From: Citrobacter tructae
GTDB lineage: Bacteria > Pseudomonadota > Gammaproteobacteria > Enterobacterales > Enterobacteriaceae
Direction of reading: 5' to 3'
Assembly (NCBI RefSeq): GCF_004684345.1
Contig: NZ_CP038469.1
Location: forward strand, 2,232,001 to 2,296,000
DNA: 64,000 nt
Shown here: one piece after another, positions 18,243 to 26,725 of the stretch
How the letters are laid out: each line of letters begins with the position of its first letter
Position numbering within the stretch: the stretch's first letter is position 1
The notes under the pieces: generated by a model
Told to the model about the DNA's origin: nothing
The model's database searches: none
What the model saw: only the letters and a program-made list of their open reading frames with translations
Program-made: the position numbers and the translations under genes

Positions 18243-19412
18243 ATGAAAAAAGTCATTTTCTCTTTAGCCCTCGGGACGTTTGGGTTGGGCATGGCCGAGT
18301 TTGGCATCATGGGCGTATTAACCGAACTGGCACGAGATGTGGGTATTACAATTCCTGCGGCGGGCCATATGATTTCGTTTTACGCCTTTGGCGTGGTGCT
18401 GGGCGCGCCGATTATAGCGATCTTTTCCAGCCGTTTTTCGCTGAAAAATATTCTGCTGTTTCTGGTCACGTTGTGTGTGTTGGGAAACGCCATTTTCACC
18501 CTCTCCTCATCCTATCTTATGCTGGCGATCGGCAGGCTGGTTTCCGGTTTTCCACATGGGGCATTTTTTGGTGTCGGGGCAATTATCCTGACTAAACTCG
18601 CTCGTCCAGGAAAAGTGACCGCCGCCGTTGCGGGAATGATCAGTGGGATGACCGTCGCCAACCTGGTGGGTATTCCCGTCGGCACCTGGCTGAGTCAAGC
18701 ATTTAGCTGGCGCTACACCTTCCTGCTGATTGCCATTTTTAACATCGCGGTCATTGTGTCGATTGCTTTCTGGGTGCCCAACATCCGCGACGAAGCTAAA
18801 GGCAAATTGCGCGAGCAATTTCAATTTCTGAAAAGCCCGGCACCGTGGCTCATTTTTTCCGCCACCATGTTTGGCAACGCCGGTGTGTTCGCCTGGTTTA
18901 GCTATGTGAAGCCATACATGATGTATATCTCTGGTTTTTCCGAAGGGTTGATGACCTTTATCATGATGCTGGCTGGCTTGGGGATGGTGTTGGGCAACCT
19001 GCTAAGCGGGCGAATCTCGGGTCGCTATACGCCGCTGCGCATCGCGGTGGTGACCGACTTCGTGATCGTGCTGGCCCTGGTACTGCTGTTTTTCGTCGGC
19101 GATATGAAAGCCGCATCGTTGGCCTTCGCCTTTATTTGCTGCGCGGGTCTGTTTGCACTATCGGCCCCGCTACAAATTTTGCTCCTGCAAAATGCGAAAG
19201 GCGGCGAACTGCTGGGTGCCGCCGGGGGGCAGATGGCCTTTAACCTCGGTAGCGCGGTCGGTGCATACTGCGGCGGCATGATGCTGACGCTGGGTTTTGC
19301 CTACAACTACGTGACTATCCCGGCAGCCCTACTATCGTTTTCCGCGATGTCGTCGCTGCTGCTGTATGGTCGCCTGAAGCGCGGCGTGCAACAAGTTGCA
19401 CCCGCGACCTAG
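18243..19412 (+). CDS. araJ: MFS transporter AraJ
   Basis: The 389-residue major-facilitator protein has twelve hydrophobic segments and the start MKKVIFSLALGTFGLGMAEF, as in E. coli AraJ (394 residues). The start at 18243 is chosen over the ORF start 18228 by homology. In E. coli the gene is arabinose-inducible and its substrate is uncertain (a sugar or drug exporter). The stop lies 6 bases from the convergent mak stop. The 160 bases upstream contain a single REP-like half-site near 18093. Confidence 0.92.
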   Translation: MKKVIFSLALGTFGLGMAEFGIMGVLTELARDVGITIPAAGHMISFYAFGVVLGAPIIAIFSSRFSLKNILLFLVTLCVLGNAIFTLSSSYLMLAIGRLVSGFPHGAFFGVGAIILTKLARPGKVTAAVAGMISGMTVANLVGIPVGTWLSQAFSWRYTFLLIAIFNIAVIVSIAFWVPNIRDEAKGKLREQFQFLKSPAPWLIFSATMFGNAGVFAWFSYVKPYMMYISGFSEGLMTFIMMLAGLGMVLGNLLSGRISGRYTPLRIAVVTDFVIVLALVLLFFVGDMKAASLAFAFICCAGLFALSAPLQILLLQNAKGGELLGAAGGQMAFNLGSAVGAYCGGMMLTLGFAYNYVTIPAALLSFSAMSSLLLYGRLKRGVQQVAPAT

Positions 19413-19418
19413 AAACGA

Positions 19419-20327
19419 TTACCCCTGCGGCCACAGCCAGGCCGCACCGCGTACCCCGCTTGAGTCACCGTGCAACGCCTTGCGTAAAGGCGTTTCACAC
19501 TCGCCGCCGAAGACGAACTGTTTAATCAATAACGGAACGGTCTGATACAACCGGTCGACATTGCTCATCCCGCCGCCCAACACAATGACGTCCGGATCAA
19601 GGATGTTCACCACATGGGCTAACGATTTCGCCAGACGTAACTCATAGCGGCGTAACGCCTGCTCCGCCAGCGCATCCCCTTCGCTCACCAGACGAATTAT
19701 TTCACTGCCTTTCAGCGGATTACCACTCAGGCGATGATAATCCGTGGCGAATCCCGTCCCGGAGATGAAGGTTTCAATGCAACCCTGCTTACCGCAATAA
19801 CAAGGCACTTCCTGACGGTAGCGCAGCTCATCGGCATCCATCCACGGCAGCGGATTATGTCCCCACTCGCCCGCTGTACCATTGCCGCCCGCATGTGCCC
19901 GCCCGTTGAACGCCACACCGGATCCACAGCCGGTGCCGATAATCACCGCAAACACCGTTTGCGCGCCCGCCGCAGCGCCGTCTACCGCTTCAGAGACTGC
20001 CAGGCAGTTAGCATCGTTAGCCAAACGAACCTCACGGTTCAGACGCGCACTTAAGTCTTTGTCAAAAGGCTGACCGTTGAGCCAGGTCGAGTTGGCATTC
20101 TTCACCACGCCGGTATAAGGGGAAATCGATCCGGGGATCCCCATACCGACCGTTGCGCTCTGCCCGGTTGCTTGTTCCGCCATTTCCACCAGCGCAGCAA
20201 TGGTTTCTATGGTTTGCCGATAATCATCACGCGGCGTGGGCAGGCGATGGCGAAAAAGCTGCTCCCCCGCATCGCCAAGCGCGATAACCTCTGTTTTCGT
20301 GCCACCTAAATCGATTCCTATACGCAC
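19419..20327 (-). CDS. mak: Fructokinase Mak (ROK family)
   Basis: This 302-residue ROK kinase phosphorylates fructose (also mannose) with ATP. The N-terminal phosphate-binding motif is GIDLGGTKTEV, and the ROK zinc motif is seen in the CYCGKQGCIE region. The start is a GTG at 20327, six bases after GAGGAA; it reproduces the 302-residue E. coli protein, while the longer ATG frame adds an unlikely leader. It is divergent from rdgC and convergent with araJ. Confidence 0.95.
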   Translation of the reverse strand: MRIGIDLGGTKTEVIALGDAGEQLFRHRLPTPRDDYRQTIETIAALVEMAEQATGQSATVGMGIPGSISPYTGVVKNANSTWLNGQPFDKDLSARLNREVRLANDANCLAVSEAVDGAAAGAQTVFAVIIGTGCGSGVAFNGRAHAGGNGTAGEWGHNPLPWMDADELRYRQEVPCYCGKQGCIETFISGTGFATDYHRLSGNPLKGSEIIRLVSEGDALAEQALRRYELRLAKSLAHVVNILDPDVIVLGGGMSNVDRLYQTVPLLIKQFVFGGECETPLRKALHGDSSGVRGAAWLWPQG

Positions 20328-20452
20328 ACACTGTTCCTCATTTTTTGGGAATATCAACAGAGTAGAGGCGAGCATGGTGTTAGGCAATGCAAGCCCGCCG
20401 ACAATTCGTTATTATGCCCGCTGGATTTAACGACAAGGCCGTGGAAATTATC

Positions 20453-21364
20453 ATGCTGTGGTTCAAAAATTTAATGGTTTACCGTCTTAGCCGCGATGTA
20501 TCTTTGCGTGCCGAAGAGATGGAAAAACAGCTAGCCTCAATGACGTTTACCCCTTGTGGTAGCCAGGATATGGCAAAAATGGGCTGGGTTCCGCCGATGG
20601 GATCGCACAGCGATGCATTGACGCATTCCAACAATGGCCAAATTATTATCTGCGCCCGCAAAGAAGAAAAAATTCTGCCGTCTCCGGTAATCAAACAGGC
20701 GCTGGAGGCCAAAATATTCAAGCTGGAAGCCGAGCAGGGTCGCAAACTAAAGAAGACCGAGAAAGACTCGCTGAAAGATGAAGTGTTGCACTCATTGCTA
20801 CCGCGCGCCTTTAGCCGCTTTAGCCAGACAATGATGTGGATCGACACCGTCAATGACCTGATTATGGTCGACTGCGCAAGTGCCAAGAAAGCAGAAGATA
20901 CGCTGGCACTGCTGCGTAAAAGCCTCGGCTCACTGCCTGTAGTCCCGCTGGCGCTGGAAAACCCGATTGAGCTCACGCTCACCGAGTGGGTCCGTTCCGG
21001 TACCGTTGCTCAGGGATTCCAGTTGCTGGATGAAGCCGAACTGAAAGCCATGCTGGAAGACGGCGGCGTGATCCGGGCGAAGAAACAGGACCTGGTGAGC
21101 GATGAAATTGCTGTTCACATTGAGGCCGGAAAAGTCGTCACCAAGCTGGCTCTCGACTGGCAGCAGCGCATTCAGTTTCTGATGTGCGACGACGGCTCAA
21201 TTAAGCGTCTGAAGTTCAGCGATGAACTGCGCGACCAGAACGAAGATATCGACAGAGAAGACTATGGTCAGCGTTTTGATGCCGATTTCATCCTGATGAC
21301 CGGTGAACTGGCCGCGTTGATTAAAAGCCTGGTGGAAGGATTAGGCGGCGAAGCGCAGCGCTAA
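20453..21364 (+). CDS. rdgC: Recombination-associated protein RdgC
   Basis: This 303-residue DNA-binding protein forms a ring-shaped dimer that binds DNA nonspecifically and limits RecA action. The start MLWFKNLMVYRLSR at 20453 gives exactly the E. coli length; the longer frame from 20387 is rejected. A REP pair follows its stop. Confidence 0.97.
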   Translation: MLWFKNLMVYRLSRDVSLRAEEMEKQLASMTFTPCGSQDMAKMGWVPPMGSHSDALTHSNNGQIIICARKEEKILPSPVIKQALEAKIFKLEAEQGRKLKKTEKDSLKDEVLHSLLPRAFSRFSQTMMWIDTVNDLIMVDCASAKKAEDTLALLRKSLGSLPVVPLALENPIELTLTEWVRSGTVAQGFQLLDEAELKAMLEDGGVIRAKKQDLVSDEIAVHIEAGKVVTKLALDWQQRIQFLMCDDGSIKRLKFSDELRDQNEDIDREDYGQRFDADFILMTGELAALIKSLVEGLGGEAQR

Positions 21365-21375
21365 GAATCAGTATT

Positions 21376-21447
21376 GCCGGATACATCGCTTGCGACTTAT
21401 CCGGCCTACGCGATGTTGTAAGCCTGATAAGCGCATCGCTATCAGGC
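21376..21447. repeat. BIME: two REP units downstream of rdgC
   Basis: GCCGGATACATCGC...TTATCCGGCC (21376-21409) and GCCTGATAAGC...CTATCAGGC (21422-21447) are two imperfect palindromes of the enterobacterial REP type. They sit between the convergent rdgC and ppnP stops. Confidence 0.85.
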
Positions 21448-21456
21448 ATTTCACAA

Positions 21457-21741
21457 TTACAGGTAGCGGCAAAGATAGGATGTAGGCTCTGCCACCTGCA
21501 AATGAAATTCACTGTGTCCAGGCACGTTAAACACGTCCCCCGCAGCATACACTTTCCACTCGGTTTCGCCCGGCAGCAATACATTCAGCGCCCCACTCAC
21601 CACCGTCATTTCTTCAGGTGCCGCGGTGCCAAAGGTGTATTCGCCTTCCACCATCACGCCAACGCTGGCGCGGCCAGTACTGCTGCTGGTAAAACCAATC
21701 GATTTTACTTTGCCGGAAAAGTATTCGTTACTTTGAAGCAT
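21457..21741 (-). CDS. ppnP: Pyrimidine/purine nucleoside phosphorylase PpnP
   Basis: This 94-residue cupin-fold protein (formerly YaiE) phosphorolyses a broad set of nucleosides to base plus ribose-1-phosphate. The whole chain, MLQSNEYFSGKVKSIGF to SYLCRYL, matches E. coli YaiE in length and sequence. It lies downstream of aroM in the same direction with a 71-base gap. Confidence 0.95.
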   Translation of the reverse strand: MLQSNEYFSGKVKSIGFTSSSTGRASVGVMVEGEYTFGTAAPEEMTVVSGALNVLLPGETEWKVYAAGDVFNVPGHSEFHLQVAEPTSYLCRYL

Positions 21742-21812
21742 ACAACTGGCCCTGTCTCGTTATTAAGTTAACAACCAATATAGGGGCCTGACGTTCCACC
21801 TGTCACGCAAAA

Positions 21813-22490
21813 TTACGCGAGCAACTCCGAAGCCAGTCGGGCGATCAGGACATTAGACAGCAGCACCGGAATATCCAGCGATTTTTGCAGTACATCACGA
21901 TGACGTTGGTTGAAACCCAAACAATCCAGCATGATCACATCAGCGCCTTGTTCAAGGAGATCTTTCCCGGCATCAATCAACTGTTGTTCAGAGCCGTCAA
22001 TGGGATTCGCCACGGCATAGACCGGCGGCGTTTGTAATACCTGCCATTTTTGCGTCTGGGCTTCCAGCAGCTCAGCAACCGGCACAATCACCCCAACCTG
22101 ATGCCCTTCCACAATTGATGCCACTAAGGGGGGAATAATACGTAAGGGTTCCAGCAGGATGCTATTGCGGGCCGTCAGGCGGGCAATTGAGGCGGTGCTC
22201 ATCAGCAAAATAACGTCAAACCCCTGGTTGTCCAGCACTTCAACGATGCTTTGCAGTGCGCGTTCCACTTTCTGGCGTGAGACATGAGCAAGTTGTCGGT
22301 CACTGAGCAGAGTTAATAACAACTCGTCACCCGGCGAGACCGCGTACTCGATCATCACATCTTCCCGCTGCATCTGCCCCAGCAGGCTATGGTGGGTAAT
22401 GTGTTGCTCATCGATATATTCCGTCAGGAGCGGTAATACCTCACACATCGGCACAACGCCAATCGTGAGGATAGCCAACGACGTACTCAT
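21813..22490 (-). CDS. aroM: AroM protein
   Basis: The 225-residue AroM family protein is of unknown biochemical role and is classically found near aroL. The fold is related to Asp/Glu racemase-like proteins. The start MSTSLAILTIGVVPM at 22490 follows GGAG and matches E. coli; the 15-codon extension is rejected. It lies 223 bases downstream of yaiA. In E. coli it belongs to the TyrR-controlled aroL-yaiA-aroM operon. Confidence 0.93.
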   Translation of the reverse strand: MSTSLAILTIGVVPMCEVLPLLTEYIDEQHITHHSLLGQMQREDVMIEYAVSPGDELLLTLLSDRQLAHVSRQKVERALQSIVEVLDNQGFDVILLMSTASIARLTARNSILLEPLRIIPPLVASIVEGHQVGVIVPVAELLEAQTQKWQVLQTPPVYAVANPIDGSEQQLIDAGKDLLEQGADVIMLDCLGFNQRHRDVLQKSLDIPVLLSNVLIARLASELLA

Positions 22491-22713
22491 GTGTTGCTCC
22501 ACCATCTTCTTACTTTGCGGTAAAATCCCGGACAAATACCGAGCGCTGACCTGCGTTATAAATGCTCAAAAGCGTAGCAGCAGATCAGCGATGCATTGTG
22601 TAAAGATTCCCAATCGCTCCAGTACTTTATTGTTATCGTTTAGTTTTCAATTTTCGCACTATCTGGTGACGTGCGAAAAATGTGATACAGATACAGACAG
22701 ACAGCGTCTAACC

Positions 22714-22905
22714 TCAGGTTTTCTGCGGATCCTCATAGCGTTTTTTGGCATCCATCGCTTCCTGTGCGGACGGATGCTCGCTAATCAACGAATTAGGTTT
22801 AGGATGGTCAGCACGGAGTTGATACCAAGTTACTGTCTGGCCTGGAGTACCTTTTTCAACAGTAACAATCGTCGCTTTTCGTGGATAAGGGGGGTTTGTC
22901 GGCAT
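22714..22905 (-). CDS. yaiA: Conserved small protein YaiA
   Basis: This 63-residue soluble protein matches E. coli YaiA along its length (MPTNPPYPRKATIVTVEKGT...). It has no known function. It starts 26 bases after the aroL stop and is part of the aroL transcript. Confidence 0.92.
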   Translation of the reverse strand: MPTNPPYPRKATIVTVEKGTPGQTVTWYQLRADHPKPNSLISEHPSAQEAMDAKKRYEDPQKT

Positions 22906-22931
22906 AGCGCTTCCTTTTGAGGGGATGAGCG

Positions 22932-23477
22932 TTAAGTATAGACTCCACCCTGCAACCGTGGCGCGGCCTGCGACATTATCGCCAGAATATCGGCCACAAC
23001 CTGTGAGGGTTCGTTGGTTGCATCAACGATAAAATGCGCCGCTGCGCGATACAACACATCGCGCTGTTCGAGGACTTCCTGCACCTCTTCGGTCAACGGT
23101 TTGCCAGTTAGGGTCGGGCGCAATCCCTCTTCAGGTGCTGCCTCCAGGCGATTCACCAGCACCGATACCGGTGCGCTTAAATAGATGACCATGCCGCTAT
23201 TTCGCATGTAGTGACGATTATATTCGGTAAGAATAATGCCACCGCCAGTCGCAATAACCGTTGAGGGGGCAGTCACAGCCTGCAGAGCCGTCGTCTCCTG
23301 GGCGCGAAATCCTTCCCACCCCTCTCTTTCAACGATTTCGGCGACGGTCATTTGCACATGTGATTGCAGCCAGCGATCGGTATCAACAAACTGGAAGTCG
23401 ATAGCTTTCGCCAGCGCCATACCGGTTGTCGTCTTACCACACCCCCGAGGGCCAACAAGAAAAAGAGGTTGCGTCAT
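22932..23477 (-). CDS. aroL: Shikimate kinase II AroL
   Basis: This 181-residue enzyme phosphorylates shikimate with ATP in the pathway to chorismate. Walker A GPRGCGKTT is at 9-17, the shikimate-binding FVDTD is near 30-34, GGGIIL near 80, and the LID RPTLTG near 120. The start at 23477 (MTQPLF) matches E. coli; the upstream ten codons are rejected. A TrpR operator and TyrR box upstream indicate repression by aromatic amino acids. Confidence 0.97.
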   Translation of the reverse strand: MTQPLFLVGPRGCGKTTTGMALAKAIDFQFVDTDRWLQSHVQMTVAEIVEREGWEGFRAQETTALQAVTAPSTVIATGGGIILTEYNRHYMRNSGMVIYLSAPVSVLVNRLEAAPEEGLRPTLTGKPLTEEVQEVLEQRDVLYRAAAHFIVDATNEPSQVVADILAIMSQAAPRLQGGVYT

Positions 23478-23537
23478 CGCAGAAATTCCCCAGAGAGCCG
23501 CCCACAAGCGGGATCTGATGCTGTTAAAGTTATAATC

Positions 23538-23556
23538 ATACCATCAAACTAGTACA
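23538..23556 (-). promoter_or_regulatory. TrpR operator of aroL
   Basis: On the minus strand GTACTAGTTTGATGGTAT matches the aroL trp operator of E. coli. The left half GTACTAGTT is perfect and the right half degenerate. It is located 60-80 bases before the aroL start. TrpR plus tryptophan is expected to repress. Confidence 0.8.
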
Positions 23557-23640
23557 TCGCCAAAACGTAAAGAATAAGTTCCACTTAAGACTAAGAAGCC
23601 CACCAATCCCTACTATAACAAGATTTCACAGCGATGAAAG

Positions 23641-23658
23641 TGTAAAAAATAGATTACA
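23641..23658. promoter_or_regulatory. TyrR box upstream of aroL
   Basis: TGTAAAAAATAGATTACA fits the TyrR consensus TGTAAA-N6-TTTACA with one mismatch. It lies between the yaiI stop and the aroL promoter. E. coli aroL has several TyrR boxes; a weaker one may lie near 23566. Confidence 0.7.
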
Positions 23659-23662
23659 GTTG

Positions 23663-24118
23663 TTATTTTCTGCGTTGAACTTCCAGCCACCACTTATCCA
23701 GTTCAGCGGCAAAATGCTGCCTGTCGCGCGGCGAAAGAGTGTCAGGGCCTCCGGTCTGGATCCCACTGGCGCGTAACGTATCCATAAAATCACGCATTGT
23801 CAGACGTTCACGGATCGTGGATTCGGTATAGCGTTCGCCACGTGGATTGAGCGCAGCAGCCCCTTTTTCGATGACTTCAGAGGCCAGCGGGATATCCGCA
23901 GTAATCACCAAATCTCCGGCGCTACACTGGCGCACAATCTCGTTATCGGCGACATCAAACCCGGCAGGGACGCGTAATGTACGGATAAAAGGCGAAGGTG
24001 GCACGCGCAAACTCTGATTAGCAACCAAAATCAGCGGCATCTGCATACGCTCAGAGGCCCGGTACAAAATATCTTTAATCACATTCGGACACGCATCCGC
24101 ATCCACCCATATTGTCAT
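23663..24118 (-). CDS. yaiI: YaiI/YqxD family (UPF0178) protein
   Basis: This 151-residue protein of the UPF0178 family starts MTIWVDADACPNVIKDI and matches E. coli YaiI. The family has a PIN-like look with conserved acidic residues (DADACP, ITADIPLA), but its activity is unknown. The start at 24118 follows AGGAGGTG; the 29-codon extension is rejected. It is divergent from proC. Confidence 0.93.
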   Translation of the reverse strand: MTIWVDADACPNVIKDILYRASERMQMPLILVANQSLRVPPSPFIRTLRVPAGFDVADNEIVRQCSAGDLVITADIPLASEVIEKGAAALNPRGERYTESTIRERLTMRDFMDTLRASGIQTGGPDTLSPRDRQHFAAELDKWWLEVQRRK

Positions 24119-24267
24119 AACACCTCCTGTTTCCTGTGCAATCGCACATTGTCTCGTGCTTTTACTTTTCGGCAAAGTGCTGTTTCTCCTTCTGAACACA
24201 TTCATTCCGCGCTAAGCTTAGCTTTCCCAGGTAAAACAATGAATATCACGCATAGGGAGTGACAAAG

Positions 24268-25077
24268 ATGGACAAGAAAATTGGTTTTATCGGCTGCGGC
24301 AATATGGGCAAAGCCATTCTTGGCGGCATGATCGCCAGCGGCCAGGTTCTCCCCGGACAAATCTGGGTTTATACCCCCTCTCCTGATAAAGTCGCTTCGC
24401 TGCACGACCAGTACGGCATTAATGCGGCACAATCGGCACAAGAAGTCGCACAAATTGCAGATATTGTCTTTGGCGCCGTGAAGCCTGGCATCATGGTTAA
24501 GGTGCTGAGCGAAATCACCTCCAGCCTGAACAAAGATTCACTGGTCGTCTCTATTGCCGCAGGCGTCACGCTCGATCAGCTTGCTCGCGCGCTAGGCCAT
24601 GACCGTAAAATTATCCGCGCGATGCCCAACACGCCGTCCCTGGTCAATGCCGGCATGACCTCCATAACGCCAAACGCGTTGGTGACGCCGGAAGATACGG
24701 CTGACGTATTAAATATCTTCCGCTGCTTTGGTGAAGCTGAAGTGATTGCAGAATCGATGATTCACCCGGTCGTCGGCGTCAGCGGATCCGCACCGGCATA
24801 CGTGTTTATGTTTATCGAAGCCATGGCCGATGCAGCCGTTCAGGGGGGAATGCCCCGCGCTCAGGCGTATAAATTCGCCGCGCAGGCGGTGATGGGGTCC
24901 GCGAAAATGGTACTCGAAACGGGGAAACACCCCGGAGAGCTGAAAGATATGGTGTGCTCGCCTGGCGGAACAACCATTGAGGCGGTGCGCGTCCTGGAAG
25001 CGCGAGGCTTCCGTTCTTCAGTCATTGAAGCAATGGTTAAGTGCATGGAGCAATCGGAAAAACTCAGCAGATCCTGA
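24268..25077 (+). CDS. proC: Pyrroline-5-carboxylate reductase ProC
   Basis: The 269-residue enzyme reduces pyrroline-5-carboxylate to proline with NADPH, the last step of proline synthesis. The N-terminal Rossmann motif is GFIGCGNMG (6-14). The C-terminal signature is DMVCSPGGTTIEAVRVLE. The start at 24268 reproduces the E. coli length; SD GGGAG precedes it. Confidence 0.97.
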   Translation: MDKKIGFIGCGNMGKAILGGMIASGQVLPGQIWVYTPSPDKVASLHDQYGINAAQSAQEVAQIADIVFGAVKPGIMVKVLSEITSSLNKDSLVVSIAAGVTLDQLARALGHDRKIIRAMPNTPSLVNAGMTSITPNALVTPEDTADVLNIFRCFGEAEVIAESMIHPVVGVSGSAPAYVFMFIEAMADAAVQGGMPRAQAYKFAAQAVMGSAKMVLETGKHPGELKDMVCSPGGTTIEAVRVLEARGFRSSVIEAMVKCMEQSEKLSRS

Positions 25078-25092
25078 GTGAGCAACCGGACG

Positions 25093-26193
25093 TCAGGCCG
25101 CCGCTTCAGTGCGGTTACGTCCGGAATTCTTTGCTTTGTAAAGAGCCATATCCGCTGATTTTAACCATTCTCGATAGTGTTCCGTTTCTGAGGTCAGGGG
25201 GGCGACGCCTACGCTGATACGCAGGGCAACCTGCGGGGCACAGGACAATCGCAATAGGCTGAGTCGTTCGTGGACACGCGACATTGCGGCGATGGCGCTG
25301 GCCGCCGGAGTGCCGCACATAATCACGGCAAACTCATCGCCACCAAAGCGCCCTATCACATCGCTGCCGCGCAATGTCATTTGCAGCTGGCGCGTCAGTG
25401 CCACAATGGCTTCATCGCCAACATCATGGCCCCAGGTATCGTTGATACTCTTGAAATGGTCGATATCGATAATCAGTAACGTCGCGTCACGCTGATGACG
25501 ACGGCAATTATCAAATTCATTACGCAGTAAAAGCTCCCAATGGCGTCGGTTATACACACCAGTCATTCCATCCCGCGTACTCATCACCTGTAACCGACGC
25601 TTGTGCTCTGCCAGCTTGATGACCGTCTGGTAGCTCACCCAGGCAAACAGCAGCGGATATAACACCAGAACCGGCAGAGACAGCAGCACGCTCACCTGAG
25701 TACTGCTAAGCGCCACGGGGATATCCGTAAGCTGCAAGGTGACCAGACATGAAACGACCGTCAACACCAGACCCGCGAGGAACAATCGAATCCCCCCCGC
25801 CCCCATCAGGTTAATACAGATAATCATCAGCATCGCCGTTGACGGCAACAGGTTTGCCCCCATCAGCCCTATCCACATTCCCGCCAGGATCGCATCAGCT
25901 TTTAAGTTGGTGAATTCGCTATGCAGCGGGTCGTCTGCTTTACCGGCCAGCTGCCATGCCAGATGCGGCCAGACAAAGGCCCATCCCACCAGCAAAAGCC
26001 ACCAGCCTCCGGTAATTGGCTGTGACACTAAGACCGATGCGATGGGGAAAAACATCCCTCCCAGTCCTATCGCGCGCGGCAACCTGATCCGTCGGGCAAA
26101 TCGCAGTCCGGAGCGCTGATGGTCATTCTGATGAAGGGATAAAAACGCTTCATTCGGGACAACCTGTTTTTGATAGAAATTTTCATCATTCAT
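25093..26193 (-). CDS. dgcC: Diguanylate cyclase DgcC (AdrA)
   Basis: The 366-residue membrane enzyme makes c-di-GMP from GTP and, in E. coli and Salmonella, activates cellulose synthesis under CsgD control. An N-terminal MASE2-type membrane region (about residues 35-190) is followed by a GGDEF domain with an intact GGDEF at 284-288, so it should be active. E. coli begins five codons earlier (MFPKI-M); here that first codon is ATA, so translation is assigned to the next ATG. No strong SD is visible. Confidence 0.93.
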   Translation of the reverse strand: MNDENFYQKQVVPNEAFLSLHQNDHQRSGLRFARRIRLPRAIGLGGMFFPIASVLVSQPITGGWWLLLVGWAFVWPHLAWQLAGKADDPLHSEFTNLKADAILAGMWIGLMGANLLPSTAMLMIICINLMGAGGIRLFLAGLVLTVVSCLVTLQLTDIPVALSSTQVSVLLSLPVLVLYPLLFAWVSYQTVIKLAEHKRRLQVMSTRDGMTGVYNRRHWELLLRNEFDNCRRHQRDATLLIIDIDHFKSINDTWGHDVGDEAIVALTRQLQMTLRGSDVIGRFGGDEFAVIMCGTPAASAIAAMSRVHERLSLLRLSCAPQVALRISVGVAPLTSETEHYREWLKSADMALYKAKNSGRNRTEAAA

Positions 26194-26266
26194 CGTATTT
26201 GGGAATATTCTGAAACAAATTTCCCAAATTATAGAAAGGGGGTAGAGCGCGGGAGTATGATATTTC

Positions 26267-26292
26267 GGGTGAGCGAATTTCGCGGCTCACCC
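26267..26292 (-). terminator. Hairpin after psiF
   Basis: GGGTGAGC pairs with GCTCACCC around a 10-base loop, 16 bases after the psiF stop. There is no T-run, so factor-dependent termination or RNA protection is equally possible. Confidence 0.5.
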
Positions 26293-26307
26293 TTATGTAC
26301 TACGCAA

Positions 26308-26628
26308 TTACGCCGCTTTTTTCAGGCAGGCACTCATAAATTTGTTGCGATCGTCGCCTTTCAGCGACTGCTCCGTCGCCTGAACGTTACATTCACGCAT
26401 TTTCTGCTGCTGTGGCGTCAGACTCTTTTCTTCGGGGGCAGATTTACTGTTTTTCAGGCAGTCACTCATATAAGTCTTACGCGCATCCCCTTTTAAGGTC
26501 TGCGCTGTCGCCTGCTGATTACAGGTGGTCATCCGTTGTTGTTGTGGGGTTAGCGTTTTCTCGGCAGCGCCGACAGTAGTTAAAAAAATCAGACCAAAAA
26601 GCAACGTCATTAATAATGTAATTTTCAT
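26308..26628 (-). CDS. psiF: Phosphate-starvation-inducible protein PsiF
   Basis: This 106-residue exported protein has a signal peptide (about 1-21, MKITLLMTLLFGLIFLTTVGA) and two copies of a repeat (TLTPQQQRM..C...LKGDARKTYMSDCLK and SLTPQQQKM..C...LKGDDRNKFMSACLK), each with two cysteines. Its function is unknown. It lies downstream of phoA and is Pho-regulated in E. coli. The start at 26628 matches E. coli. Confidence 0.95.
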   Translation of the reverse strand: MKITLLMTLLFGLIFLTTVGAAEKTLTPQQQRMTTCNQQATAQTLKGDARKTYMSDCLKNSKSAPEEKSLTPQQQKMRECNVQATEQSLKGDDRNKFMSACLKKAA

Positions 26629-26681
26629 AGCACCATCCTTTTCTGAACGACGAGACACAGATAAGTCTGGCTGCTAACGAC

Positions 26682-26718
26682 AAAAAAACCACCCGACCGC
26701 AAAAGTATTGCCGCCGGG
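26682..26718 (-). terminator. Intrinsic terminator between phoA and psiF
   Basis: On the minus strand CCCGGCGGCAA pairs with TTGCGGTCGGG (one mismatch) around a 5-base loop, followed by a long T-run. It lies just after the phoA stop, so psiF depends on read-through or its own promoter. Confidence 0.75.
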
Positions 26719-26725
26719 CGTGTAC

